Source of the DNA: Lewinellaceae bacterium
GTDB lineage: Bacteria; Bacteroidota; Bacteroidia; Chitinophagales; Saprospiraceae
Direction of reading: 5' to 3'
Assembly (NCBI GenBank): GCA_016711435.1
Contig: JADJSY010000026.1
Coordinates: 1-64,000 of the forward strand
DNA length: 64,000 bases
Shown here: positions 8,045 to 16,556 of the stretch, in pieces
Layout: every line of letters begins with the position of its first letter
How positions within the stretch are numbered: position 1 is the stretch's first letter
Notes under the pieces: model-generated
Seen by the model: only the letters and a program-made list of their open reading frames with translations
Databases searched by the model: none
What the model was told of the DNA's origin: nothing
Translations under genes and position numbers: made by a program

Positions 8045-9217
8045 CTACTCCCCCCTTACGTTTTTTTTATTCCGCCACATCAAATACACCCACCCGCCAA
8101 AACTCATCGCAGCCGCCAGTTCAAACACGGCAGGCATGCGGCTGAAATCGTCGGCAAAATACCAGCCGGCTAGCAGGGCCCCGCCGCCGATGGCTATTTC
8201 CAGCGCAATGAACATGGTTGCCAATGCGCGTCCCTTGCGTTCCGGGTCGCCCAGATCCACTGTCCAGGCATTGATGGCCGGGGAAAAAATGCCATTGCCC
8301 AGGCCGAATAAAATGGACGCGAGGTACAGCATTTTCGGGCTGTTGGCATGGGCAAACACCAGCATAGCTGCCCCGATCAGCAGCGCGGATAATTTCAGCA
8401 CCGGTTCCCGGCCCAGGCGGTCGGAGATTTTACCGGCAAAAAAGCGCGTGGATACGCTCGACAGGGTAAAAAGTGTAAAAAAAATGCCCCGGTTGCTCAA
8501 ACCAAGGTGATCGCTGAGATCGGGCACCAAAGTCAGTATAACGCCGTAGGAAAAATAACAAAAGAGCATCATGATCGCTGCCGGAATAGCCAGTGGGTCG
8601 AAAATATCGTCCCGCGACACTTTTAACAGACTGAAACGAAACCGTTGTTTTTCTTTCAAGGTTTCCGGCAGGTTCATCAAAATAAGCACCGACAAAGCGG
8701 CCAGTACCGACGAAGCGTAAAACATGCTGTTGATGCCGTATGCTTGCGCCAGCCAACTGCCCAAAGGCGGCGAGGCGCTTGCGCCAATGCTCAGGCTGAT
8801 TCCGAGTATGCCCATCGCTTCTCCCCGCCGCTCCACCGGCACCACATCCGCTACGTAAGCAGCCGTTCCGGTGGGTTTGAATCCGGTAGAAAAACCGTGC
8901 ATGAAACGCAGCACCAGGAATCCGCTTACAAAGGCAAGTACCGGGTAAAGCAGGCTGCTGATGACACATGCAAAGGCCCCGATATACATAACGGGAAGCC
9001 GGCCGATCGTGTCGGCCAGTTTCCCGCTGAAAGGGCGCGATAGCCCCGCTGTGATGGTAAAAAGGGCAATAATCCAGCCCTTGTGCGCCGCCCCGCCCAT
9101 CGAACTCAGGTAAGACGGCAACTCCGGGATCATCATATTGAAACTGCCTGCGAACAACCCGTGGGACAGGCAAAGCAGGAGAAATGAGCGGGAGTACAAC
9201 GAGGGGCCTGGTTCCAT
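8045..9217 (-). CDS. MFS transporter
   Basis: 390-residue, 12-helix major facilitator protein of the drug:H+ antiporter type. The N-half cytoplasmic loop AGLSRPFSGKLADTIGRLPV carries the MFS motif A (GKLADTIGR), repeated in the C-half as FAGKISDRLGREP. The motif C-like segment GISLSIGASASPPLGSWLAQ suggests an exporter. Substrate unknown. The protein begins directly with a short cytoplasmic tail at the ATG at 9217. It is the last gene of the minus-strand series downstream of bamA, but separated from it by a repeat-rich spacer. Confidence 0.87.
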   Translation of the reverse strand: MEPGPSLYSRSFLLLCLSHGLFAGSFNMMIPELPSYLSSMGGAAHKGWIIALFTITAGLSRPFSGKLADTIGRLPVMYIGAFACVISSLLYPVLAFVSGFLVLRFMHGFSTGFKPTGTAAYVADVVPVERRGEAMGILGISLSIGASASPPLGSWLAQAYGINSMFYASSVLAALSVLILMNLPETLKEKQRFRFSLLKVSRDDIFDPLAIPAAIMMLFCYFSYGVILTLVPDLSDHLGLSNRGIFFTLFTLSSVSTRFFAGKISDRLGREPVLKLSALLIGAAMLVFAHANSPKMLYLASILFGLGNGIFSPAINAWTVDLGDPERKGRALATMFIALEIAIGGGALLAGWYFADDFSRMPAVFELAAAMSFGGWVYLMWRNKKNVRGE

Positions 9218-9236
9218 ACAACTATGTTAATAGGGA

Positions 9237-9333
9237 TGAGGAATGGAGTATGAGGAATGAAATGAAGTTTGCATTCTTTCTCCATTCCTGCCTGAAACTC
9301 CAATAACTCATAACTCATAACTCATAACTAATT
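9237..9333. repeat. Degenerate word repeats between MFS gene and bamA
   Basis: The 5' part is GGATGAGGAATGGAGTATGAGG with a partial complement CTCCATTCCT further on, and the 3' part is four tandem (C)ATAACT words (about 9303-9333) abutting the bamA stop. Both word families recur elsewhere in the window. Confidence 0.6.
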
Positions 9334-11868
9334 TTAGTCTGGTTCGAAGCCCAGCACAATGTTAAACCTCGCATAGTCCGAAAACTTGCGGCTCGTGACG
9401 CCCGGTTTGTCGAAACCTACGCCGTAGTCGAAACCGAGGGTACCAAACATCGGCAGGAACACCCGCAAACCCATACCCGCCGAACGGCGAATATCGAAGG
9501 GGTTAAAATCCTGCGCCCGTTGCCAGGCATTACCGCCTTGCGCGAAAGCCGTCACGAAAATGGTGCTCGACGGATTCAGGGAGATCGGGTAGCGCAATTC
9601 CACGGTATATTTATTAAACACGCCTGCGCCGAAGGGATAGGCAGCCATAATTTCCTGTTGGTCGTAACCGCGCAAACTGATAATGTCGCGGCCTTGTAAG
9701 CCGGTACTCTGGTTATTCAGACCGTCGCCGCCAAGGTCGAAGCGCTCGAATGGCGTGAGCGGCGTTTTATCCGACCAGCGCCCGAGGATACCGATTTTTG
9801 CCTGCGTTTTGAGTACTAATTTACCCACCAGAGAAGTATACCATTCCGCATCTATACGCCATTTGACGTATTCGATGTAGCGGAAAACATCGTTGGTGGT
9901 GCCGGTTTCGTAAAAACTGGCTTTTTTAAACATAGAATAAGGCGGCGTGGCATTCAGTTTGATCGAAATCAGCGAACCTGATTTTGGAAAGATCGGGTCA
10001 TTGATACTATTGCGGGCCAGGGTCAAACCGATGTTGTAGTTGTGGAAAATACCGTCGGTCAAACGCCCGCCCCTGCCGTCGCCGAAGTTAAAGCCGGCTG
10101 CATTGTTGAGTTTCAGGGTTTGTAAATCCAGGTCTGCGCGGAACACAAAGTTGTCGTCCGGGAATTTCAAACGTGTACCGAAGCCCACGGTTCCCTGCAC
10201 AATATCGAGGCTTTGAAACGTTTCCGAGCCGGCAAAACCCGACGTGAAGCGGTTGTAAAAACCGGCAACCGTCAGCGAGTTGGGGCGTTTGCCACCCAGC
10301 CAGGGTTCCGTAAAGGAGGCGTTGTAGGACTGGTAGCGGTCGCCGGCCGTTTGTCCGCGGATACTGAAACGCTGGCCGTCGCCTTGTGGAAGCGGATTCC
10401 AGGCTTCCCTGTTTTTAATATTTCGAATGGAAAAGTTATTGAACGTGACGCCCAGCGTACCGATCACACCGCCCCGGCTGAAAGCGGTGGCGGGTTGGTA
10501 ACCGGCGGACAATTCCAACTGGTCGGAAGGTTTTTCTTCCACCGTGTATTCAATGTCCACGGTACCGCGATCCGGATTTACCGGCGTATTGATGCCCAGC
10601 GCTTCCTGGTTGAAGTAGCCGAGGTTGATGATTTCGCGCTGGGAGCGGATGATGTCGGAACGGCTGAATTTGTCGCCGGGACGGGTAAAGAGTTCGCGGC
10701 GGATGACGTGCTCGTGGGTGCGGTCGTTGCCTTTGATGACCACGCGGTCGATGGTCGCCTGCGGGCCTTCAAAGATGCGCAATTCGAGGTCGATGGAGTC
10801 GTTGTCGATGGATGTTTCTACCGGATCGACGCGGAAAAACAGGTAGCCGTTGTCGAGGTACAGCGAAGAAATATCGCGGCCGTCCTGGCTGAATGACAGG
10901 CGGGTATCGAGCAATTCCTGGTTGAAAACATCTCCTTTATTGATGCCCAGCACCTGGTCGAGGAAACGTGTTTCGTAGAGCGTATGTCCTTTCCAGACGA
11001 TGTTGCGGAAGTAGTAGCGATTGCCTTCGTCGATGGTCAGGTGCATCATGATCTCGCCTTTTCCGTTGCGCCAGATGCTGTCTTTTGCCACACGGGCATC
11101 GCGGAAACCTACCGTATTGTAATAAGATTCAATTTTGAGTTTGTCCTCCTCATATTCCTTACGCACTAATTTCGACTTTTTAAACAGGTGTTTTTTGCGG
11201 TGCGTGTTTTTCATTTTTTTGCGCAACACCTTGGTTTTCACCGAGGTATTGCCCGAAAACGAGATTTCGCGGATCTGAATTTTTTTACCCTTGTCAATGA
11301 CGAATTCCAGCCGGGTGGCATTGGTAGCGCGCTCGTCGGGGTAGCTGTTGATCTTGATATTCGCATCGAGATACCCTTTTTCGATGTAATATTCCTTCAT
11401 GCCGTAAATCAGCGATGCGCGTACATTGTCGGTCAGAATGGCGCCTTTTTGCAGGAACTTGTTGATAATGCCGTTGAGGTCGTCGTGTTTACTTTTTTTC
11501 ACGCCAATAAAAGAGTGGCGGGTGTAACGCGGAAGTTCTTTTACGGCGATTTCAAGAAACACAATCGTACCCTGGGTGCGTTCCTGGAGAATCTGGACAT
11601 CCGTAAAAAGTTTGAGGTTCCAGAGCGATTGTACGGCTTTGGCAAAAATGCTGCCGGGAATCCGAATTTTGTCGCCGACGCGAAAGCCGGAAATGGCAAT
11701 CAGCGCATTGGCATCGGCATATTGTGTGCCGCTGACGCGGATACCGCCAATTTCGTATTCTTTGGGTTGCTCGTAAGCCACGGTGGGCGGAATCGTGTCG
11801 AGGAGTTGGGCATTTGCTGCCGAGATACCTGCGAAAAGAAGCGAGAGGCCGAGAATGTATGGTCTCAT
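9334..11868 (-). CDS. bamA: Outer-membrane protein assembly factor BamA (Omp85)
   Basis: 844-residue Omp85 protein that folds and inserts beta-barrel proteins into the outer membrane. It has a signal peptide (MRPYILGLSLLFAGISAANA), a periplasmic part up to about residue 440 with repeated POTRA units (EIGGIRVSGTQYADANALIA; IREISFSGNTSVKTKVLRKK; ATIDRVVIKGNDRTHEHVIR), then a C-terminal 16-strand barrel starting near ELSAGYQPATAFSRGGVIGT. GLQGRDIISLRGYDQQEI contains the VRGF/Y-like loop motif (SLRGYD). The protein ends FNIVLGFEPD, the family-typical aromatic end. It follows surA and a SurA-like lipoprotein on the same strand, a coherent outer-membrane biogenesis set. Confidence 0.95.
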   Translation of the reverse strand: MRPYILGLSLLFAGISAANAQLLDTIPPTVAYEQPKEYEIGGIRVSGTQYADANALIAISGFRVGDKIRIPGSIFAKAVQSLWNLKLFTDVQILQERTQGTIVFLEIAVKELPRYTRHSFIGVKKSKHDDLNGIINKFLQKGAILTDNVRASLIYGMKEYYIEKGYLDANIKINSYPDERATNATRLEFVIDKGKKIQIREISFSGNTSVKTKVLRKKMKNTHRKKHLFKKSKLVRKEYEEDKLKIESYYNTVGFRDARVAKDSIWRNGKGEIMMHLTIDEGNRYYFRNIVWKGHTLYETRFLDQVLGINKGDVFNQELLDTRLSFSQDGRDISSLYLDNGYLFFRVDPVETSIDNDSIDLELRIFEGPQATIDRVVIKGNDRTHEHVIRRELFTRPGDKFSRSDIIRSQREIINLGYFNQEALGINTPVNPDRGTVDIEYTVEEKPSDQLELSAGYQPATAFSRGGVIGTLGVTFNNFSIRNIKNREAWNPLPQGDGQRFSIRGQTAGDRYQSYNASFTEPWLGGKRPNSLTVAGFYNRFTSGFAGSETFQSLDIVQGTVGFGTRLKFPDDNFVFRADLDLQTLKLNNAAGFNFGDGRGGRLTDGIFHNYNIGLTLARNSINDPIFPKSGSLISIKLNATPPYSMFKKASFYETGTTNDVFRYIEYVKWRIDAEWYTSLVGKLVLKTQAKIGILGRWSDKTPLTPFERFDLGGDGLNNQSTGLQGRDIISLRGYDQQEIMAAYPFGAGVFNKYTVELRYPISLNPSSTIFVTAFAQGGNAWQRAQDFNPFDIRRSAGMGLRVFLPMFGTLGFDYGVGFDKPGVTSRKFSDYARFNIVLGFEPD

Positions 11869-11985
11869 TGATTTATTTTTTTATACAAATGTGTGAATGT
11901 ATTTCACACCTGTTCAAAGAATAGTAGTGAAGCACAGGCCTGATTGCCCGCTGCCGGTCAAAGTGTTTTCTGTAAATATTGGATA

Positions 11986-13347
11986 CTACGGATTGGATTC
12001 GGCGAGCATCTCTTTTAAATTGGGACAGAACTGGAACATGTCGCTCACGGACAAATAGGTGCTTCGCAGTTTTTCGAGCACCCATTTTTCGGTGAAATCG
12101 GCCTTTTTCTGATCCAAAGCAGCCTGCTGGATTTTGTTGTAATCCAGCTTCAGATCAGCCTTGTGGGGCTTGCTCCGGCTGTTGAGTTGTACCAGACGGA
12201 AGTTGGTGCTGCCGTCCGGCGAACGGAATTCAAAGGGTTGCGAATAGCCGCCGACGCCCAGGCCGTCGATGGCAAAAAAGATGTCGGTATCCAGGTCGGC
12301 CACCTCGAAAAAGGTATTGCCCGAACGCGGATTGGCCACCCGGCCGTCGTTGTGGAAACTGGACTGGTTTTTATCGCCGTATTTTTTCAGGGCTTCGCCG
12401 AAAGTCAGGTTATTGCTGAGCAGCAGGTTGCGGATGGTATCGAGTTTGGTTTTGGCCGCCGCCATGTCTTCGTCCGTGATGGAGGGTTTGATCAGGATAT
12501 GGCGGCATCGAATCAGGTTGCCGCGGCGTTCGACCAATTGGATGATGTGGAATCCGAATTCCGTTTCCACCACAGGGCTGACCTGATTTTTTTCAAGTTT
12601 ATAAGCCATCGCTTCAAATTCGGGTACAAAAGTGCCTCGTTTTTGCCAGCCCAGATCGCCGGCATTCGCCGCGCTGCCGGGGTCGTCGCTGTACTTGCCG
12701 GCGAGGGAGGCCAGGTCTTCTCCGCCGTCCACGATCCGGGTACGCAGTTCTTCGATAGCCAGGCGGGCTTTTTCGCGTTCCACGGCGTTGACGCGCGGTT
12801 TGTAGACAATTTCCCGGATTTCAACTTCTGCATTAAAATAGGGCAGGGAGTCGGCTGGAATATCTTTAAAGAAGCGCCTTACCTCGGAGGGCGTAATCGT
12901 GGCGTGGCTGGTAATTTCTCCCTGCATCCGCTCGGCCAGCAATTGGTTGCGCATATCGGAACGGGTCTGTTCCTTGATTTGCTCGATACCCTGACCGTAA
13001 AACTCTTCTATGGCTTTCGGGTCCTGGTTGAAATAAAGCATCAAGCGGTCGATACGGGCATTGAGTTGGTTTTCCACCTCTTCGTCCTTCACCTCCACGG
13101 AGTCTAATTTGGCCTGGTTGACCAATAACTTCTGCACAATGAGGTTTTGAAGTACGGTGCAGCGGAATTCCTCCGGCAATGTGGGTTGCTCTTTTTGGAC
13201 GTAGGCAAATTGTTCCTGCACCTCGCTGAGCAGAATGATTTCACCGCCCACAGTGGCTACCACACGATCAATAACAGCCCTATCATTCTGGGCTGCGAGT
13301 AGAAAAGGGAACAACAGTAGCGGAATAATCCGAAGTTTATTTTTCAT
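11986..13347 (-). CDS. surA: Periplasmic peptidyl-prolyl isomerase SurA
   Basis: 453-residue periplasmic chaperone/parvulin delivering outer-membrane proteins to BamA. Signal peptide MKNKLRIIPLLLFPFLLAAQ; SurA N-terminal chaperone domain about 20-170 (DRVVATVGGEIILLSEVQEQ); first parvulin domain about 180-280 with GEDLASLAGKYSDDPGSA, GDLGWQKRG and EFGFHIIQLVERRG; second, more diverged parvulin-like region about 285-400 (RCRHILIKPSITDEDMAAAK). These are canonical rotamase motifs. Lies 117 nt upstream of bamA and 104 nt downstream of the lipoprotein homologue, consistent with an operon. Confidence 0.92.
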   Translation of the reverse strand: MKNKLRIIPLLLFPFLLAAQNDRAVIDRVVATVGGEIILLSEVQEQFAYVQKEQPTLPEEFRCTVLQNLIVQKLLVNQAKLDSVEVKDEEVENQLNARIDRLMLYFNQDPKAIEEFYGQGIEQIKEQTRSDMRNQLLAERMQGEITSHATITPSEVRRFFKDIPADSLPYFNAEVEIREIVYKPRVNAVEREKARLAIEELRTRIVDGGEDLASLAGKYSDDPGSAANAGDLGWQKRGTFVPEFEAMAYKLEKNQVSPVVETEFGFHIIQLVERRGNLIRCRHILIKPSITDEDMAAAKTKLDTIRNLLLSNNLTFGEALKKYGDKNQSSFHNDGRVANPRSGNTFFEVADLDTDIFFAIDGLGVGGYSQPFEFRSPDGSTNFRLVQLNSRSKPHKADLKLDYNKIQQAALDQKKADFTEKWVLEKLRSTYLSVSDMFQFCPNLKEMLAESNP

Positions 13348-13359
13348 TGAAAATCAGTT

Positions 13360-13446
13360 TCGTATTTCGTGTTTCGTGTTTCGTGTTTGGGGCGCTTTGC
13401 CTAAGCGTTTTCACCCCTAAACACGAAACACCATACACGAAACACT
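13360..13446. repeat. CGTGTTT-word inverted repeat
   Basis: Tandem (C)GTGTTTCGTGTTT words on the left face CCCCTAAACACGAAACACCA on the right; the GTGTTTCGTGTTTGGGG arm near 13375-13391 pairs with CCCCTAAACACGAAACAC near 13414-13431. Located between surA and the upstream lipoprotein gene. Confidence 0.6.
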
Positions 13447-13451
13447 TTTTT

Positions 13452-14300
13452 TCACTGTATAATTTTTATGTTTTCGCGTCGCAATTCTTTCTGGTACAAG
13501 TCTTCTTTCCATTTTTCCAGCAGTTCCTGTTTGCGTTTGTGCAGGATAACTTTGGACGCCTGTTCTTCGACGTATTCAAAAGGCGCTGTCGATTTGCCCT
13601 GTGCCACTTCCACGACGCGGTAGTAGTAACGGAAATCGCCATCGCTGAGTGTGCCTTCGCGCCGCGAGCCTACGTTGTCAGCAGTTAACGTGCCTTTAGG
13701 CAAAATCGCGGCGATCTCTTCCAATTTATACCATTTTTCATCATCTAATAGCGCCAAAGCAGCCCATTGCTTTGCGAATGCGTTTAGATTGGCTTCGTCG
13801 GATGATTTTCGGCTGTACCAGAGTTTGTTAATTTCAGATTGCGGGGCACGGGCGGGAAGTTTCAGCAGTTTGCATTTCAAAATGGTGCTTTCGAGCTGAA
13901 ACTGGTCTTTATTATTTTCGTAAAACGCCTTGGTTTCTGCTTCTGAAACGCTGCTGTCTAATTTTTCGGCAATCAGTTGTTCTTCAAAGTTGAAGCGAAC
14001 CAGGCTGGCACGGTAATCGCGCACCAATTCGTCGATATTGAGGTCTTTGGGGATATTGCGTTCGGCTTCGTACATCAGCAATTGTTCCCGGATCCATCGC
14101 TGAGCATAGGCGCTCACAATCAGCGCGCTATCCTCCAAAGATACCCCTTCCGGCACCACACCTTCCAGTTCGGAGAGGTACAGTGTTTTATTGTACACTT
14201 GCGCCAATGGCCGGTCGCCGGCCTTGGCCTTATCGCCGCCGCCGCAACTCCAGAAAAGTGCGGATGCTGCAACCAGAAACAGGAGAAGTATATTTTTCAT
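13452..14300 (-). CDS. SurA-like lipoprotein (PPIase family, parvulin motif not evident)
   Basis: 282-residue lipoprotein: signal MKNILLLFLVAASALFWSCG with lipobox Cys at residue 19. An early AQVYNKTLYLSELEGVVPEG resembles the SurA/PrsA N-terminal chaperone domain, which is followed by long helices (YAQRWIREQLLMYEAERNIP). The C-terminal part has GTLSDGDFRYYYRVVEVAQG, a degenerate relic of a rotamase core, but the GDLG/FGxH motifs seen in the neighbouring surA are missing. Probably a chaperone without isomerase activity. First gene of the likely operon with surA and bamA. Confidence 0.78.
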   Translation of the reverse strand: MKNILLLFLVAASALFWSCGGGDKAKAGDRPLAQVYNKTLYLSELEGVVPEGVSLEDSALIVSAYAQRWIREQLLMYEAERNIPKDLNIDELVRDYRASLVRFNFEEQLIAEKLDSSVSEAETKAFYENNKDQFQLESTILKCKLLKLPARAPQSEINKLWYSRKSSDEANLNAFAKQWAALALLDDEKWYKLEEIAAILPKGTLTADNVGSRREGTLSDGDFRYYYRVVEVAQGKSTAPFEYVEEQASKVILHKRKQELLEKWKEDLYQKELRRENIKIIQ

Positions 14301-14350
14301 GGTTAATATGCTGCCCGAAGCGGCGCAAAGGTAGTAGAAACGACGGTAAT

Positions 14351-15388
14351 TTAAACGCCTTCCTCAACAATCGCGCGAAACAGCGCCAGTTGGTTCCTCG
14401 CCCGGATCAGGTTGTGTTCGGGATAATGAATTTTATAGTACACATCGCCGGCTATCCAGTCTGTCAGAAAGCGGAGCGCCTGCTCTCCGGTAATCCAGGC
14501 AGCGCCGTACATCAGGTGTTGCCGTTCTGTTGCGTTGAGCCAGTCTGCCGTTTCCGATAAAAAACCTTCCCGGAGCGCTGCGATCATCTCCTGACGCAAA
14601 GAGACTGCCATCGGGTTGTCTTCCGGCTTGTCGGGTGCAAAAGTGCGTACCATGTCTCCAAAATCAGACAGTATCGTGCCGGGCATCACCGTATCCAGGT
14701 CAATGACTGCCAATGCTTTATGCGTGTTTGTGTCAAAAAGTACATTGCCCGCTTTGGTGTCGTTGTGCGTTACCCGCAGCGGCAATGCTCCCGACTTTTT
14801 CATCCGGCTGATGCTTTCAAAAACGGGCAGGGCTTCCTGCATGGCTGCTATTTCCGCGCCGCTGTGCTGCGCCCGTTGCGCCGGATTTTTTTCCAACATA
14901 TCTGTAAAAACCTCCCAACGCCGGTCGGTATCGTGAAATCCGGGGATAGTTTCGACCAGTTCCACTGCCGGGAAAGTCCGCAAGGCTCGCGCAAAAGCGC
15001 CATACGCGCGCGCCGCTTCGAATGCGATTTTCGTGTCAACAAGTGTCTCCGGCGCATAACTGTTTTCTACAAAAGGAAATACGCGCCAGTAGTTGCCTGC
15101 CTCGTCGGTGTACAAAAGTTTGCCGTCCAGGGTCGGGATGGGATGAATAACCTGGTAAGCATAATCTTGTAAAGACAGGTAATCCGACACCTTCCGGATA
15201 TTCTGCATCAACGCTTCGGGCCGGCGGAAGATATGGTGGTTGAGGCGTTGCAACAGGAAGGCTTGTGGCATGCCAGCCACTTCAAAATCAATCCGGTACG
15301 TATCATTGATGTGGCCGTTGCCGACCGGTTGGGCGCCCAGCCAGCGGTCTATGGTGAAAAATTGTCGGGCAATGGATTGGTCGGGCAT
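14351..15388 (-). CDS. Aminoglycoside-phosphotransferase-fold kinase, N-acetylhexosamine 1-kinase-like
   Basis: 345-residue cytoplasmic kinase. Ligand motifs: GNGHINDTYRI in the glycine-rich N-lobe, the catalytic VTHNDTKAGNVLFD (Brenner-type HxDxxxxN variant) near residue 205, and the metal-binding VIDLDTVMPGTILSDFGD. HNDTK...IDLDT is shared with NahK-type N-acetylhexosamine 1-kinases rather than with true antibiotic kinases. Adjacent genes are a fructosamine-kinase-like protein and a FucP-type sugar permease, so phosphorylation of an imported (amino)sugar is a reasonable inference. Substrate not proven. Confidence 0.75.
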   Translation of the reverse strand: MPDQSIARQFFTIDRWLGAQPVGNGHINDTYRIDFEVAGMPQAFLLQRLNHHIFRRPEALMQNIRKVSDYLSLQDYAYQVIHPIPTLDGKLLYTDEAGNYWRVFPFVENSYAPETLVDTKIAFEAARAYGAFARALRTFPAVELVETIPGFHDTDRRWEVFTDMLEKNPAQRAQHSGAEIAAMQEALPVFESISRMKKSGALPLRVTHNDTKAGNVLFDTNTHKALAVIDLDTVMPGTILSDFGDMVRTFAPDKPEDNPMAVSLRQEMIAALREGFLSETADWLNATERQHLMYGAAWITGEQALRFLTDWIAGDVYYKIHYPEHNLIRARNQLALFRAIVEEGV

Positions 15389-15540
15389 GGTTTGATCGCT
15401 AGTTTGTCTTTATTCGACAGGTAAATATAGGTTGTCCATGAAAAAAAACCTATGCAGATGTGCAAAATTAGCTAGCACTGAATCTCCTCTACCTCATTGA
15501 TTTACATTGCTCTTTGCCCTTTGCAATTTTGCCCTTTTAT

Positions 15541-16410
15541 CTACCCCCACCGCCGTAATATCCCCTGCACCTGCTCCACATACCCGCCTCCGAACAGATT
15601 CACATGCACCAGCAAATAGTACAACTGGTACACTTCCATCCGTTTTTCAAAGCCAGATTCCAGTGGCCAGGCTTCTTCATAGGCGCTATAAAAAGCGGGG
15701 TCGAATCCGCCGAACAGGCGACTCATGGCCAGGTCGATTTCCCGATGGGTGAAAGCGGCGGCGGGGTCGATTAATACGGCCTGGCCTGAGGCATCACAAA
15801 GAAAATTGCCGCTCCAGAGGTCGCCGTGGGCAAGTGCGGGTGGCTCTTTCGGGCATAACCAGGCCAATTTCTGGCACAAATGGTCGAGTTGCGTTTCTGC
15901 TGCTTTATCGAAATGACCTTGTTCGCAGGCGAGCAGCATTTGGGGCCAGAGACGCTCTTCGGCGTAAAAAGCCTCCCACGAAGGATGCCGCGTATTCGAC
16001 TGCGGCAGCGATCCGATAAAATTGTTGTGGGCAAATCCGAACTGTGCGGAAGTGTTGCCGTGCAGGTTGCTCAGTGCGCGCCCGAAATTTTCCCAAAACA
16101 GGCGATTTTTATACCCCGGCGCGATGTATTCCATCAGCAGGTAGGCATGACCGTCGTCGGTGCAACCGTGGCCGAATACTTTGGGCGTGCGGATGACCCG
16201 GGAAGCGCCAAGCAAGGCCAGACCCTGGGCTTCCGTTTTGAACATGGCGGGGGCCTGTGTTGTATCATTGGTTTTGACAAACCATTCCCGGCCATCTGTA
16301 GCGATCAGCCGGAAAGCGCGGTGGATATCGCCGCCGGAAACGGGTCTGATCTCGGCGAAACGGGCGTGGAGTATTGTTTCCAGATGGTTTTGAAGAGAGA
16401 TGGGTAACAT
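15541..16410 (-). CDS. Fructosamine kinase family protein
   Basis: 289-residue kinase that, in characterised members, phosphorylates the sugar of glycated amines so that the adduct decomposes (protein or small-molecule deglycation). The start at 16410 (MLPISLQNHLE) is preferred to 16443. Family signatures: PVSGGDIHRAFRLIATDGRE, FVKTN (ATP-binding Lys), ALAHGDLWSGNFLCD (catalytic loop) and VLIDPAAAFTHREIDLAMSR. Length typical. It sits between the NahK-like kinase and the sugar permease on the same strand. Confidence 0.87.
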   Translation of the reverse strand: MLPISLQNHLETILHARFAEIRPVSGGDIHRAFRLIATDGREWFVKTNDTTQAPAMFKTEAQGLALLGASRVIRTPKVFGHGCTDDGHAYLLMEYIAPGYKNRLFWENFGRALSNLHGNTSAQFGFAHNNFIGSLPQSNTRHPSWEAFYAEERLWPQMLLACEQGHFDKAAETQLDHLCQKLAWLCPKEPPALAHGDLWSGNFLCDASGQAVLIDPAAAFTHREIDLAMSRLFGGFDPAFYSAYEEAWPLESGFEKRMEVYQLYYLLVHVNLFGGGYVEQVQGILRRWG

Positions 16411-16424
16411 TCCGGTATATCGTT

Positions 16425-16506
16425 TTTTTAAACACATAGGCACATAGAAAACATAGTTTTTAGAGTACTCTGCGCTATGTTTTCTATGTGCCTATGTGTT
16501 TAAAAA
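16425..16506. terminator. Long perfect hairpin with A/T flanks (CACATAGG words)
   Basis: Arms 16425-16456 and 16475-16506 are 32 bp and perfectly complementary: T5 then AAACACATAGGCACATAG... on the left and the complement ending in A5 on the right, with an 18-nt loop. The A/T edges would supply U-tracts for either strand. It lies between the permease gene and the fructosamine kinase gene, both on the minus strand. Confidence 0.65.
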
Positions 16507-16556
16507 TTACGCTATGTTTTTTAAGTCTTCTCTAATCCGTTGATTTTCATTGTTTT

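Noticed and set aside
9303..9333. Microsatellite-like CATAACT tract as a phase-variation switch of bamA
   Set aside because: It lies at the 3' end of bamA, not in its promoter or coding frame, and no frame dependence is visible.
10213..10896. Long plus-strand ORF inside bamA, and similar ones opposite surA, trpE, fadH and GH92
   Set aside because: They lie antisense to well-supported genes, lack family motifs, and have amino-acid compositions typical of shadow frames.
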